64,000 nt of DNA. It comes from Oxalobacter sp. GTDB taxonomy: Bacteria > Pseudomonadota > Gammaproteobacteria > Burkholderiales > Burkholderiaceae_D. The notes under the pieces were generated by a model. It ran no database searches, was not told the origin of the DNA, and saw only the letters and a list, made by a program, of their open reading frames with translations. Shown here piece by piece: positions 1 to 8,088 of the stretch. The DNA is taken from positions 1 through 64,000 of the forward strand of contig QZKY01000012.1 of the NCBI GenBank assembly GCA_003605115.1. Reading direction: 5' to 3'. The translations under genes were made by a program, and so were the position numbers. Numbering within the stretch: position 1 is the stretch's first letter; each line of letters begins with the position of its first letter.

Positions 1-50
1 CACTGGCAGCGGGAACCCGAAGGGCTGCGTCTCGCGGTCGCCTTCTTTTG

Positions 51-97
51 CCTTCTTTTCTTGGCGAGACAAGAAAAGAAGGTAGCCGCCGGGCTAC
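51..97. repeat. Tandem pair of palindromes at the left edge
   Basis: Positions 51-63 and 70-82 form a perfect 13-bp inverted repeat around a 6-nt loop (arm ccttcttttcttg). It is followed at once by a second stem, 82-87 with 92-97 (arm gtagcc, loop 88-91). No open reading frame here looks real. Short dispersed palindromes of this kind are common between genes in betaproteobacterial and xanthomonad genomes. I cannot tell whether this one serves as a terminator or is only a repeat. Confidence 0.6.
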
Positions 98-138
98 CCC
101 CGGCAAGTCTAATCTACTGCGATGTTCATTCCAGCGAT

Positions 139-156
139 GTCGGCCTGAAGGCCGAC
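139..156. repeat. Small palindrome gtcggcc-tgaa-ggccgac
   Basis: A perfect 7-bp inverted repeat with a TGAA loop, lying between the palindrome pair at 51-97 and the GC-rich repeat at 164-200. It looks like part of a mosaic of short repeats downstream of tcdA. Confidence 0.5.
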
Positions 157-163
157 CTACACA

Positions 164-200
164 CCCCTCACCCTAACCCTCTCCCGCAAGGGGAGAGGGG
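164..200. repeat. GC-rich REP-like palindrome, copy 1
   Basis: A 9-bp perfect stem (177-185 with 191-199; arm ccctctccc, loop gcaag) preceded by a cccctcaccctaa lead. A second copy with the same stem and a 5-nt loop lies at 6922-6966, and a diverged form at 26626-26656. The repeat overlaps the 3' end of tcdA and supplies its last codons and stop. Confidence 0.7.
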
Positions 201-1021
201 ATTTTTTCTGCCAACTTCCTCAACACATGCGCCGCCGCCACCAATCCAAAACTCGCGGTCACCACCATCGATGACCCAAACCCTGCGCAGTTGAGCCCCG
301 TCACACCCGTGCGATCATCGGCATCCAGCGAACAGGCTTCGCCACCTTCCGGATATTTCAACGGCTCCATCGAGTACACCGCATCGATACCGAATTTGTT
401 TTTGGTGCCACGCGGGAAGCCATGCCTCGCACGCAATTGTTTGCGCACCTTCGCGAGCAGCGGTTCTTGTTCTGTGCGACAGAGATCGATGACTTCAATT
501 TTCGTCGGGTCAGTCTGCCCCCCTGCGCCGCCGATGGTGACGAGCGGCACCCCATGTTCCCGACAGTACGCGATAAGTGCCGTTTTTGCCTTCACGCTGT
601 CGATGGCATCAATCACATAGTCGTAGCGCTGATGGCCAATCAGTTGCGTTAGGTTATCCGGTGCAATGAATTCTTCGATTGCATTCACCTTGCACCAGGG
701 ATTGATTTGCGCAATACGCTCCGACAATGCCGTCACCTTGGCTTTGCCGAGCGTCTCGTCCAGCGCCTGAATTTGTCGATTGATGTTGGATTCGGCCACA
801 TTGTCCAAATCAATCAGGGTCAACTCCCCGATGGCGCTGCGGGCGAGTGCTTCTACGACCCAGGATCCCACGCCGCCAACGCCAATAACGCACACGTGTG
901 CCGCACAAAAACGCTCTATCGCCTGGCGGCCATAGAGACGCGCCACCCCGCCGAAGCGCCGCTCGAAATCAGCATGCTCTATGGAAACTTTGTTATCGAA
1001 ATTTGTCTGATCTGTTTTCAT
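173..1021 (-). CDS. tcdA: tRNA threonylcarbamoyladenosine dehydratase (TcdA/CsdL)
   Basis: A cytosolic E1-like (ThiF/MoeB fold) enzyme that uses ATP to cyclise t6A at tRNA position 37 into ct6A. The 282-residue protein shows the nucleotide-binding run GVGGVGSWV near residue 50, the following acidic strand LIDLDNV and the N-x-N-R-Q element typical of the family. The chosen start is the ATG at 1021 (MKTDQTN), because the longer frame adds 22 residues unlike the family. The last residues, KIPSPLAGEG, and the stop codon are encoded by the REP-like repeat at 164-200, so the native C-terminus has been replaced or extended by repeat DNA. Sua5, which acts earlier on the same modified base, lies 3.3 kb away. 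Confidence 0.9.
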   Translation of the reverse strand: MKTDQTNFDNKVSIEHADFERRFGGVARLYGRQAIERFCAAHVCVIGVGGVGSWVVEALARSAIGELTLIDLDNVAESNINRQIQALDETLGKAKVTALSERIAQINPWCKVNAIEEFIAPDNLTQLIGHQRYDYVIDAIDSVKAKTALIAYCREHGVPLVTIGGAGGQTDPTKIEVIDLCRTEQEPLLAKVRKQLRARHGFPRGTKNKFGIDAVYSMEPLKYPEGGEACSLDADDRTGVTGLNCAGFGSSMVVTASFGLVAAAHVLRKLAEKIPSPLAGEG

Positions 1022-1558
1022 GTCGGCATTGTACTGGAGCAAGCCCGTCAGCTTGCCGAGAAATGTGCAACACCCGTGGCAGTGCAAACGAAAAATTCAT
1101 CCCCTCCGTCGGAATTGTTCGACAGGCACTAAAAGTTGGAGTACGATTCAAAACTGTACGTGCAGTTATTCAAAAACGCATTGGGAATTTGGACGCAGCA
1201 GCGAACGATTCATGGCGTATCCGATATGGCCACGACGGATCTTAGACACAGCCGCAAATGCACCATGCGGTCTCTTCGTCAGACTGCATTGCAGCCCTTT
1301 TTTTGTCTTCTGACACCGCGTTCAAGCGCATTCAAGCACCTTCCCCCTGCGTTTTTACAGCCTGACTTTGCTCGGGTCTGTTTTTCGTCCCACGCAGATC
1401 AACTTTTGGCAAGGGTGGTTCCCCCGCTTCCATGGCTACGCCTTGCTCATACCGACAATCAGTGGAGGCTGGCAATACAAGAGGCGACAACCCCAACATA
1501 AAAATTAAAGTTTCGGCTGTCGGGCATTCAGTACCTATTCAAATCAACGGAGGATATT
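1022..1558. other. Long intergenic region between tcdA and the Cfa-like gene
   Basis: This 537-bp stretch separates two divergently read genes. Open frames across it have no recognisable motifs and no convincing ribosome-binding site. It presumably holds promoters for both neighbours, but I could not pick a clear -35/-10 pair. The only solid signal is the Shine-Dalgarno GGAGG at 1549-1553 belonging to the downstream gene. Confidence 0.5.
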
Positions 1559-2761
1559 GTGGTTTGGGAAAGAAAACTGACAACTTGGGTCGAGGACGTT
1601 CGAAAAAAAGCAGCCTTGCCGCTGCGTTTGGAACTCTGGAATGGAAAAAAATTCGACTTCAGCAATGAAACCCCCTGTGTCACCGTCAAGGTACCTGGGG
1701 CATCCGCACTGACTTACCTGCTCACCCCCTCACTATCCAATCTGGGGACGGCGTATGTGGAAGGTAAGATCGATGTCAAAGGCAGACTGACCGACATCAT
1801 CAATCTCGCACACGGACTGGCGCAAAAAACGCTGGAACCAGAAGGGAAACTGGCGCGCTTCGCGCGAAAATTCACGCACACCAAGGAAAAAGACGCCGAA
1901 GCGATTCAGTATCACTACGATGTTTCCAACGATTTTTATTCTCTCTGGCTCGACCCTAACATGGTGTATTCGTGCGCTTACTTTGAAAATGACGATGAAG
2001 ATCTGGCTACTGCGCAAATCAAAAAAATTGATCACATCCTGAACAAAATTCAGGTTAAGCCTGGCCAACGGCTGTTGGATATCGGCTGCGGCTGGGGTGC
2101 TTTGGTCATGCGTGCAGCCGAAAAATACGGCGCAGAATGCGTTGGCATTACCCTCTCGGAAAAACAGTACGAACTGGCGCGTGAGCGTGTCAGAGCTGCT
2201 GGCCTGTCAAACAAAATTGACATACGCATTGAAGATTACCGGGATGTAAAAGGCACCTTCGATCGCATCACCAGCGTCGGCATGTTCGAGCACGTGGGTC
2301 TCCGACATTTGCCAGCATACTTTGGCAAGATAAGCTCCCTGCTTTCAGAGAACGGCATTGCGATGAATCACGGCATCACTTCCACCGATCCTGAAAGCGG
2401 CGGTACTCCCTACGGTGGCGGAGAATTCATCGGCAAATACGTTTTCCCACATGGTGAATTGCCGCACATCGGCCTGGTGCTCAAGACGATGCAGGAAGGC
2501 GGGCTGGAGGCACTTGACGTGGAAAATCTCCGCTTCCACTACGCCAAGACCTGTGCAACCTGGGCCGACAATTTCGAAGCTCAAACCGATGCCATCAAGC
2601 GTATGGTCGATGAAAAGCGCTATCGCATCTGGCGCGTCTATCTGGCCGGATCATCGTATTCGTTTGCAAACGACTTGATCGCGCTGTATCAGGTCGTCTG
2701 CGTAAAATCCGGGAGAAGAGCGCCATTGTTGCCCATGTCAAGGCGGTATATGTATTCTTGA
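1559..2761 (+). CDS. Cyclopropane-fatty-acyl-phospholipid synthase family methyltransferase
   Basis: A SAM-dependent class I methyltransferase of the CFAS/mycolic acid cyclopropane synthase family (400 residues). Members transfer a methylene group to unsaturated acyl chains of membrane phospholipids. An N-terminal region of about 115 residues precedes the catalytic domain. The YHYDVSNDFY segment, the SAM motif LLDIGCGWGAL and the EHVG motif are all present. The start is GTG at 1559, preceded by GGAGG at 1549-1553 with 5-nt spacing. E. coli Cfa is similar in length (382 residues), but several paralogues share this fold, so the exact substrate is uncertain. It converges on msrA, with a strong hairpin between. 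Confidence 0.85.
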   Translation: MVWERKLTTWVEDVRKKAALPLRLELWNGKKFDFSNETPCVTVKVPGASALTYLLTPSLSNLGTAYVEGKIDVKGRLTDIINLAHGLAQKTLEPEGKLARFARKFTHTKEKDAEAIQYHYDVSNDFYSLWLDPNMVYSCAYFENDDEDLATAQIKKIDHILNKIQVKPGQRLLDIGCGWGALVMRAAEKYGAECVGITLSEKQYELARERVRAAGLSNKIDIRIEDYRDVKGTFDRITSVGMFEHVGLRHLPAYFGKISSLLSENGIAMNHGITSTDPESGGTPYGGGEFIGKYVFPHGELPHIGLVLKTMQEGGLEALDVENLRFHYAKTCATWADNFEAQTDAIKRMVDEKRYRIWRVYLAGSSYSFANDLIALYQVVCVKSGRRAPLLPMSRRYMYS

Positions 2762-2779
2762 AGTCAGGTGCAATGCCGT

Positions 2780-2819
2780 AAAAAAATAGGGGCAGCGCAA
2801 AAACGCTGACCCTATTTTT
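2780..2819. terminator. Bidirectional terminator / GGGG(T)CAG-type palindrome, variant copy
   Basis: An A-rich arm, then taggggcagcg, a short A-rich loop, cgctgaccctat and a T-run form a long imperfect hairpin. It lies between convergent genes (Cfa-like + and msrA -), with A/T tracts on both sides as expected of a bidirectional intrinsic terminator. The core resembles the ggggtcag...ctgacccc palindromes at 5430, 24410 and 26530 and may be a diverged member of that family. Confidence 0.7.
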
Positions 2820-2839
2820 GTGCGCCTGCCCTATTTTCG

Positions 2840-3376
2840 CTACGTCCCATCCTTCAAGCGATGTGCAAAGCTTTTTCGGAAGTGGCTGACCTTCGGCGCA
2901 ACCACAAACGCGCAATAGCTTTGGTAGGGATTCCGTCGGAAAAAATTCTGGTGATTTTCTTCGGCCTTGTAGTAGGTCGTGGCCGGGCTCAATTCCGTCA
3001 CAATCGGGGCATCCCACACATGCGCCATCGCTGCAATCACTTGCTTTGCCATCGCCTCTTGTTCGGGCGAGTGGTAGTAGATGACGGAGCGGTACTGGGT
3101 GCCAACGTCGTTGCCCTGACGATTCAGCGTAGTGGGATCATGAATGGTAAAAAAAACTTCCAGAATGTCGCGGTAAGAAACAATATCGGGGTCAAACGTC
3201 AGGCGCACCACTTCCGCGTGGCCAGAGGCACCTGAACAAACCATTTCATAGGTCGGATGGGCATACTTACCGCCGGTATAGCCGGATTCGACGGCTTCCA
3301 CGCCCTTGAGTTGCTGATAAACAGCCTCAAGACACCAAAAACATCCTCCGCCCAGCGTTGCAATTTCCGTTGTCAT
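2840..3376 (-). CDS. msrA: Peptide-methionine (S)-S-oxide reductase MsrA
   Basis: Repairs methionine-S-sulfoxide in proteins using thioredoxin. The 178-residue sequence opens with the catalytic motif GCFWC (residues 11-15), followed by GYTGG, GHAEVV, FDP and the GNDVGTQYRS block typical of MsrA. A further Cys (YCAF) near the C-terminus may act in resolution. Length is normal for the single-domain form, with no fused MsrB. It is a monocistronic minus-strand gene ending at the hairpin shared with the Cfa-like gene. Confidence 0.95.
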   Translation of the reverse strand: MTTEIATLGGGCFWCLEAVYQQLKGVEAVESGYTGGKYAHPTYEMVCSGASGHAEVVRLTFDPDIVSYRDILEVFFTIHDPTTLNRQGNDVGTQYRSVIYYHSPEQEAMAKQVIAAMAHVWDAPIVTELSPATTYYKAEENHQNFFRRNPYQSYCAFVVAPKVSHFRKSFAHRLKDGT

Positions 3377-3677
3377 CGCCCCTCCCGTGCCATTGCCTAT
3401 TTTTCCCGCATTTTGATCGCGCGTCTCTACTCAGTTTGCCCGCATCATTATGCACCTATTTTCTAAACGAATCTCGCAAAGCCATCGGGGATTCCAATGT
3501 GTGGCATTCACGCATCTACGTTTGCTATTCATCAATATGCTGTTATCGTTAAGTTGACCCTGAGAAATATTTACTGAAGAATGAAGGTGCGGAAACGGCG
3601 AATCGGCAACCGTTGAAAACCAGCCCCGCAACGAGGTCTAAAAATCGATATCCACAACTCCTCATACAGGTGACATT
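3377..3677. other. Intergenic region between msrA and uspA
   Basis: A 301-bp divergent spacer that should hold the promoters of msrA (-) and the Usp gene (+). A TTGACC at 3554 resembles a -35 hexamer, but no good -10 lies at the right distance. No gene or structured RNA is apparent. Confidence 0.4.
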
Positions 3678-4190
3678 ATGTTTACAAAAATACTCATCCC
3701 TACTGATGGCTCCACAGTCGGAACATTGTCCGCGCTAGAGGGCGTCGCGATGGCTGAAAAGCACGGTGCAGAAGTCGTGGGCGTTTTTGTGGCACGCGAA
3801 TTACAAAATCCCGCCTTCGATTTTTCCGATCTCCGGCCGAAAAATTTCCCCACCAGAGAAGAATATGGTGAGTCGGTTATCGCCGCAGGCCAAACGATTA
3901 TGAAGCCACTGGAAGACGCAGCAAAAAATTTAGGCATCAAGTTCAGCAGCATCACGAAAATTTCCAACGCTACCGCACGCACCATCGTGGAAACCGCCAA
4001 GGAAACCAACTGCACCTTGATTTTCATGGGCTCCCACGGTTGCGCAGGCTGGGGACATAACCTGCTGGGCAGCGTGGCAACCAAAGTGCTTGCCACCACG
4101 CAAATCCCCACGCTGATCTACCGCCTCAAAAAAGAGCCAGGGCCCGAAGCAGAAAAGGTCATCGGCTTTAAGCCAAAGTTGGGAGCATGA
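3678..4190 (+). CDS. Universal stress protein, single UspA domain
   Basis: A 170-residue cytosolic UspA-fold protein. It starts with MFTKILIPTDGS and ends its domain with the ATP-binding-type pattern FMGSHGCAGWGHNLLGSVATKVL (G-2x-G-9x-G-S/T form), which suggests the nucleotide-binding subclass. It begins at an ATG after an AGGTGAC ribosome-binding site and is followed by a strong intrinsic terminator, so it is probably transcribed alone. Physiological role unknown. A tandem-domain Usp protein is encoded separately at 12253-13092. Confidence 0.9.
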   Translation: MFTKILIPTDGSTVGTLSALEGVAMAEKHGAEVVGVFVARELQNPAFDFSDLRPKNFPTREEYGESVIAAGQTIMKPLEDAAKNLGIKFSSITKISNATARTIVETAKETNCTLIFMGSHGCAGWGHNLLGSVATKVLATTQIPTLIYRLKKEPGPEAEKVIGFKPKLGA

Positions 4191-4222
4191 GCGAGTAGAA
4201 TGACTGCTTGTTTTGCGCAATG

Positions 4223-4256
4223 AAAAACCGCACTTGAAGGTGCGGTTTTTTCATTT
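4223..4256 (+). terminator. Intrinsic terminator after the Usp gene
   Basis: Perfect 11-bp stem (aaaaaccgcac / gtgcggttttt) with a TTGAAG loop and a T-rich tail, 33 bp after the Usp stop codon. The A-rich left flank means it may also stop transcription from the sua5 side. Confidence 0.9.
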
Positions 4257-4317
4257 ATTCTAAAGTGGCGCCAAAATTTAAATCCGGACGGGGCGCTTCA
4301 GTTAGGTTCCTTGGATT

Positions 4318-5325
4318 TCACGTGGATTGCACGCCATGCGCCGCGCGACGCAAGCGATCATTCACCCCATGCCATGCCGCATTTTGCGGCGGCAGTTCAA
4401 CAGCAATGAGATCAGCGCCCACACCATCCAGTGCGCGCAAACTCGCATACAAATGATGCGCGTAACCGTCTGCTACAGCTGGCAATGCGCGGTGCACAAT
4501 AGCACCAGTGTCCCCTACAGCGGTGTAATGAATCAGTGCGATGCGCTTGCCAGCAGCGACCCATTGTTTCATATTGGTTGCCAATTCACTGGACGACACC
4601 AGCACCACTGGCGTGCGGGGCGCGTAGTGCGATTCCAGCGTGCCAGAGGCACGCGGCGCAGCAATATCCGGCGCACACGGCATGACGCCAATAACTTCCG
4701 CAATGCGTTCAACTGAAATATGCCCTGGTCGAAGCAGTACCGCGCCCTTTTTCTCCCAACGCGATAAATCGAGAATCGTGGATTCGATGCCGACCTCGCT
4801 TTGACCGCCATCGAGAATCATGCCGAGTCGTGCGTCCAGTTTTTCGCCATCCTTAAATTCATCGCGCACATGCTGCGCAGTTGTGGGGCTCACATGACCA
4901 AAGCGATTGGCCGACGGCGCAGCAACACCGCCTTTTCCTTTTTTGAATGTGCGCAGTAAGGCCATCGCAACCGGATGCGATGGACAACGCAACCCGACTG
5001 AATCTTGCCCCCCCGTGACCGCATTCGACACGTGTGCAGCTTTTTTGAGAATAAGCGTCAACGGCCCCGGCCAAAAAGCGGTGACAAGTTTGTGTGCGGC
5101 TTCAGGAATGTTGACTGCCCATTGCGCAAGCTCTGCTTCAGGGGGTAGATGCACAATCAAAGGGTGATCGGTCGGGCGGTCTTTCAATGCAAAAATTTTT
5201 GCAAGCGCTTGAGAATTTTCTGCATCCGCGCCCAAGCCGTAAACCGTCTCCGTCGGAAAAGCAACGAGACCGCCGGATTCGAGGATCAGGGCGGCCTGGC
5301 GGATTTCTTGAGATGTTGCAGTCAT
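4318..5325 (-). CDS. sua5: L-threonylcarbamoyladenylate synthase, two-domain Sua5/YwlC type
   Basis: Makes threonylcarbamoyl-AMP from threonine, bicarbonate and ATP, the first step of tRNA t6A37 synthesis. The 335-residue protein has an N-terminal YrdC domain (residues 5-190; FPTETVYGLGADA, KDRPTDHPL, GPLTLIL, GLRCPSH, APSAN) and a C-terminal Sua5 domain (about 230-335) joined by the SPGMxxxHYxP-like element, here ASGTLESHYAP. I chose the ATG at 5325 (MTATSQEI), since 20 further upstream codons have no family resemblance. A GGGGTCAG palindrome separates it from purC upstream. Confidence 0.93.
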   Translation of the reverse strand: MTATSQEIRQAALILESGGLVAFPTETVYGLGADAENSQALAKIFALKDRPTDHPLIVHLPPEAELAQWAVNIPEAAHKLVTAFWPGPLTLILKKAAHVSNAVTGGQDSVGLRCPSHPVAMALLRTFKKGKGGVAAPSANRFGHVSPTTAQHVRDEFKDGEKLDARLGMILDGGQSEVGIESTILDLSRWEKKGAVLLRPGHISVERIAEVIGVMPCAPDIAAPRASGTLESHYAPRTPVVLVSSSELATNMKQWVAAGKRIALIHYTAVGDTGAIVHRALPAVADGYAHHLYASLRALDGVGADLIAVELPPQNAAWHGVNDRLRRAAHGVQST

Positions 5326-5429
5326 GTGGATTAAAAATACGAAGCGTCGATAAAAATGGGCTTCCAGTTTTGCTTCGCAAAACAAGCTGCTGACATTATT
5401 TCAAAAATTTCCAAGTTGTTCTTGTTCGT

Positions 5430-5488
5430 GAAAATTCGGGGTCAGAGTAATTTTCGCATCGCGAAAAAAAACTACTGACCCCATTTTC
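5430..5488. repeat. GGGGTCAG palindromic element, copy A
   Basis: Outer arms gaaaattcggggtcag and ctgaccccattttc enclose a second inner inverted repeat, ttttcgc-atc-gcgaaaa. It is intergenic between purC and sua5. It shares the nested architecture and outer core with copies at 24410 and 26530. This arrangement is typical of REP elements moved by REP-associated (Y1) tyrosine transposases, but no such transposase gene is in the window. Confidence 0.75.
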
Positions 5489-5516
5489 ACTCATCAACCC
5501 GCTGTATCACGCTGCT

Positions 5517-6395
5517 TCAACATGTCAGCAGCTTCAGTGCCTCGGCATATTTTTCGGCCGTCTTTTCTGCAACTTCCAACGGCAGCTTCGGTGCGGGCGC
5601 TTGCTTGTTCCAGGGTTGCGTTTCCAGCCAGTCGCGCACGAATTGCTTGTCGAAGGACGGTGGCGAACTGCCGACCTGATAGCTGGCAGTCGGCCAAAAG
5701 CGCGAAGAATCCGGCGTGAGAATTTCGTCGATCAAATGCACCTTGCCGTTTGCATCCACGCCAAATTCAAATTTTGTGTCGGCAATAATGATGCCCTTCG
5801 TTGCGGCGTATTCAGCTGCGGCGGTGTAGAGCTTGATCGCGTAATCGCGTACTTGCTTCGCGAGATCAGCACCGATATTTTTTTCCATCTGCTCGAACGA
5901 AATATTTTCATCGTGCTGCCCGACGGCCGCCTTCGTTGATGGCGTAAAAATCACTTCCGGCAATTTCTGCGCTTCCTGCAAACCGCTCGGCAAAGTAATG
6001 CCGCAAATCGCGCCGGTTTTTTTGTAATCTTTCCAGCCGGTGCCAATGATATAGCCGCGCACAATCGCTTCAATCGGCAAAGCCTTGAGCTTTTTCACAA
6101 TGATCGCGCGCCCTTCGACCTGACTGCGTTCTTCCGGTGCGACCACGGTTGTCGGGTCAATGTCGGTCATGTGATTCGGCATCAGGTTGGCGAATTTTTT
6201 GAACCAGAAATTCGACATCGCCGTGAGTATCTTCCCCTTTTCTGGAATCGGATCGTCGAGCACCACGTCGAAGGCCGACAAACGATCCGTCTGAATCACC
6301 AGCAGTTTGTCGTCACCCACCGCATAAATATCGCGCACCTTGCCGCGATGCACGAAGGGCAGCGATTTGATATTCGTTTCCAGCAAACCTGACAT
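5517..6395 (-). CDS. purC: Phosphoribosylaminoimidazole-succinocarboxamide synthase
   Basis: Joins CAIR and aspartate with ATP to give SAICAR in de novo purine synthesis. The 292-residue sequence has the family start [23 protein letters not shown], followed by SAFDVVL, the [16 protein letters not shown] segment and [10 protein letters not shown]. Length matches the longer proteobacterial form (about 290-300). It lies 8 nt after purE, and its Shine-Dalgarno (AAGGA) overlaps the purE stop, so the two are co-translated. Confidence 0.97.
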   Translation of the reverse strand: MSGLLETNIKSLPFVHRGKVRDIYAVGDDKLLVIQTDRLSAFDVVLDDPIPEKGKILTAMSNFWFKKFANLMPNHMTDIDPTTVVAPEERSQVEGRAIIVKKLKALPIEAIVRGYIIGTGWKDYKKTGAICGITLPSGLQEAQKLPEVIFTPSTKAAVGQHDENISFEQMEKNIGADLAKQVRDYAIKLYTAAAEYAATKGIIIADTKFEFGVDANGKVHLIDEILTPDSSRFWPTASYQVGSSPPSFDKQFVRDWLETQPWNKQAPAPKLPLEVAEKTAEKYAEALKLLTC

Positions 6396-6403
6396 GCTTA
6401 TCC

Positions 6404-6901
6404 TTAACTCAGTTCGGGCAACGAAGCGTTGCTTACTTTTTCCGATTGTGTTGCGCGGAATGTGATCAGCTTTTCTCTCATCGCCGGATCATTTAGCGCC
6501 AGCATCGCAATCACGGCCAGCGCCGCGTTGGCCGCGCCGGCTTCACCAATCGCCAGGGTGGGCACCGGAATGCCTTTCGGCATCTGAACCGTCGCCAACA
6601 AGGAATCCAATCCCTTCATGTATTTGGATGGCATCGGCACGCCAAATGTCGGCAAAATCGTCTGCGCTGCAACGACACCTGCCAAATGTGCCGCACCGCC
6701 TGCACCGGCAATGAAGGCCTGACAACCGTTGGCTTCCATCTTCGCGATCCACTCTTCCAGCTCGGCGGGTGAACGATGCGCTGACAAGGCGCGTGCCTCG
6801 TAGCTCACACCAAAATCCTTGCACATCTGGGCCGCTTCTTTCATCACTTCCCAGTCGGAAGTGGAGCCCATCACAATGCCTACCAGTTTCTTTTCTGACA
6901 T
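6404..6901 (-). CDS. purE: N5-carboxyaminoimidazole ribonucleotide mutase PurE
   Basis: Converts N5-CAIR to CAIR in purine synthesis. The 165-residue protein has the family signature GSTSDWEVM, the SAHRSP loop (catalytic His) and [13 protein letters not shown], with length and motifs of class I PurE. Class I enzymes need PurK to supply N5-CAIR, and no purK is present here, although it normally neighbours purE in related genomes. It follows fbaA with a GC-rich palindrome in the gap and precedes purC by 8 nt. Confidence 0.97.
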   Translation of the reverse strand: MSEKKLVGIVMGSTSDWEVMKEAAQMCKDFGVSYEARALSAHRSPAELEEWIAKMEANGCQAFIAGAGGAAHLAGVVAAQTILPTFGVPMPSKYMKGLDSLLATVQMPKGIPVPTLAIGEAGAANAALAVIAMLALNDPAMREKLITFRATQSEKVSNASLPELS

Positions 6902-6921
6902 GTATCCTCACTGAATGATAA

Positions 6922-6966
6922 TTTCCCCCTCTCCCCAACCCTCTCCCGCCGGGGGAGAGGGGGAAA
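6922..6966. repeat. GC-rich REP-like palindrome, copy 2
   Basis: Nine-bp stem 6939-6947 with 6953-6961 (ccctctccc / gggagaggg) and a 5-nt loop gccgg. An outer tttcccc...ggggaaa arm extends the pairing. It sits between fbaA and purE on the transcribed strand and could attenuate read-through. The stem and loop length match the copy at 164-200. Confidence 0.7.
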
Positions 6967-6978
6967 GCGGAGACGGAA

Positions 6979-8043
6979 TTATTTCACAAGTTGCGACAGT
7001 TCGCCCTTACGATAACGCTCAGCCATCTTGTCCAATGCAATCGGTTTGATCTTCGCCGCCTGACCTTCGCACCCAAATGCCAGATAACGCGCCACGCATA
7101 CCTGCTTGGCCGCTTCGCGCGCCGGCACCATGAATTCGCGCGGGTCGAACTTTCCCGGGTTCTGCACGAAGAAGCGGCGAATCGCCGCCGTCATCGCCAA
7201 TCGAATGTCGGTGTCGATATTGATTTTCCGTACGCCGAACTTGATGCCTTGTTGAATTTCTTCCACCGGCACACCGTAAGTTTCTTTCATGTCGCCGCCG
7301 AATTCGCGGATTTCTGCGAGCAATTCCTGCGGTACCGACGACGAACCATGCATCACCAGGTGCGTGTTCGGGATGCGCGCATGAATTTCCTTGATGCGCT
7401 CAATCGCGAGAATGTCGCCCGTCGGCTTGCGCGAAAATTTGTACGCCCCGTGCGACGTACCAATGGCAATCGCCAACGCGTCGCACTGCGTGCGCTGCAC
7501 GAAATCGGCAGCCTGATTCACATCAGTGAGCAGTTGCTCGCGCGTCATCTTGCCTTCTGCGCCATGACCATCTTCCTTGTCGCCCTGCATGGTTTCCAGC
7601 GAGCCAAGCACGCCGAGCTCACCTTCGACCGTCACGCCAATCGCGTGCGAAAACTTCACGACTTCGCTCGTCACCTGCACATTGTATTCGTAGCTCGCAA
7701 GGCTCTTGCCATCTTCCATCAGCGAACCGTCCATCATCACCGAGCTGAAGCCGGAACGAATCGCCGCCATGCACACGGCGGGCGATTGGCCATGATCCTG
7801 ATGCATCACGACCGGAATGTGCGGATAAGCTTCCACTGCCGCTTCAATCAGGTGACGCAAGAATGCTTCGCCTGCATAACGGCGCGCACCTGCAGACGCC
7901 TGCATGATCACGGGCGCACCGACCTGGTCGGCGGCCATCATGATGGCCTGCACCTGTTCGAGATTGTTGACGTTAAACGCGGGCAAACCGTAGCCATTTT
8001 CTGCTGCGTGGTCGAGCAGTTGGCGCATCGATACGATGGGCAT
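6979..8043 (-). CDS. fbaA: Fructose-1,6-bisphosphate aldolase, class II (Calvin-cycle subtype)
   Basis: Zinc-dependent aldol cleavage/condensation of fructose-1,6-bisphosphate in glycolysis and gluconeogenesis. The 354-residue protein shows the Zn ligand and active-site motif [10 protein letters not shown], the VEGELG block, [17 protein letters not shown] and [11 protein letters not shown]. This length and the [11 protein letters not shown] form are typical of the beta/cyanobacterial CbbA-like group. An AAGGAG ribosome site precedes the ATG at 8043. It lies 45 nt downstream of pgk. The pyruvate kinase gene that I expect between them in related genomes is absent. Confidence 0.96.
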   Translation of the reverse strand: MPIVSMRQLLDHAAENGYGLPAFNVNNLEQVQAIMMAADQVGAPVIMQASAGARRYAGEAFLRHLIEAAVEAYPHIPVVMHQDHGQSPAVCMAAIRSGFSSVMMDGSLMEDGKSLASYEYNVQVTSEVVKFSHAIGVTVEGELGVLGSLETMQGDKEDGHGAEGKMTREQLLTDVNQAADFVQRTQCDALAIAIGTSHGAYKFSRKPTGDILAIERIKEIHARIPNTHLVMHGSSSVPQELLAEIREFGGDMKETYGVPVEEIQQGIKFGVRKINIDTDIRLAMTAAIRRFFVQNPGKFDPREFMVPAREAAKQVCVARYLAFGCEGQAAKIKPIALDKMAERYRKGELSQLVK

Positions 8044-8088
8044 TTCTTCTCCTTGATTCGTTTTGGTTATGTTCGTATTTACTTTTCT

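Noticed and set aside
1-200. CRISPR-like repeats at the left edge
   Set aside because: The palindromes differ in sequence and are not evenly spaced; there are no spacers or cas genes.
1136-1501. Open frames between tcdA and the Cfa-like gene
   Set aside because: No motif, no ribosome-binding site and low-complexity composition; treated as non-coding.
3554-3582. Sigma-70 promoter for the Usp gene starting at TTGACC
   Set aside because: No acceptable -10 hexamer at 15-19 bp spacing.
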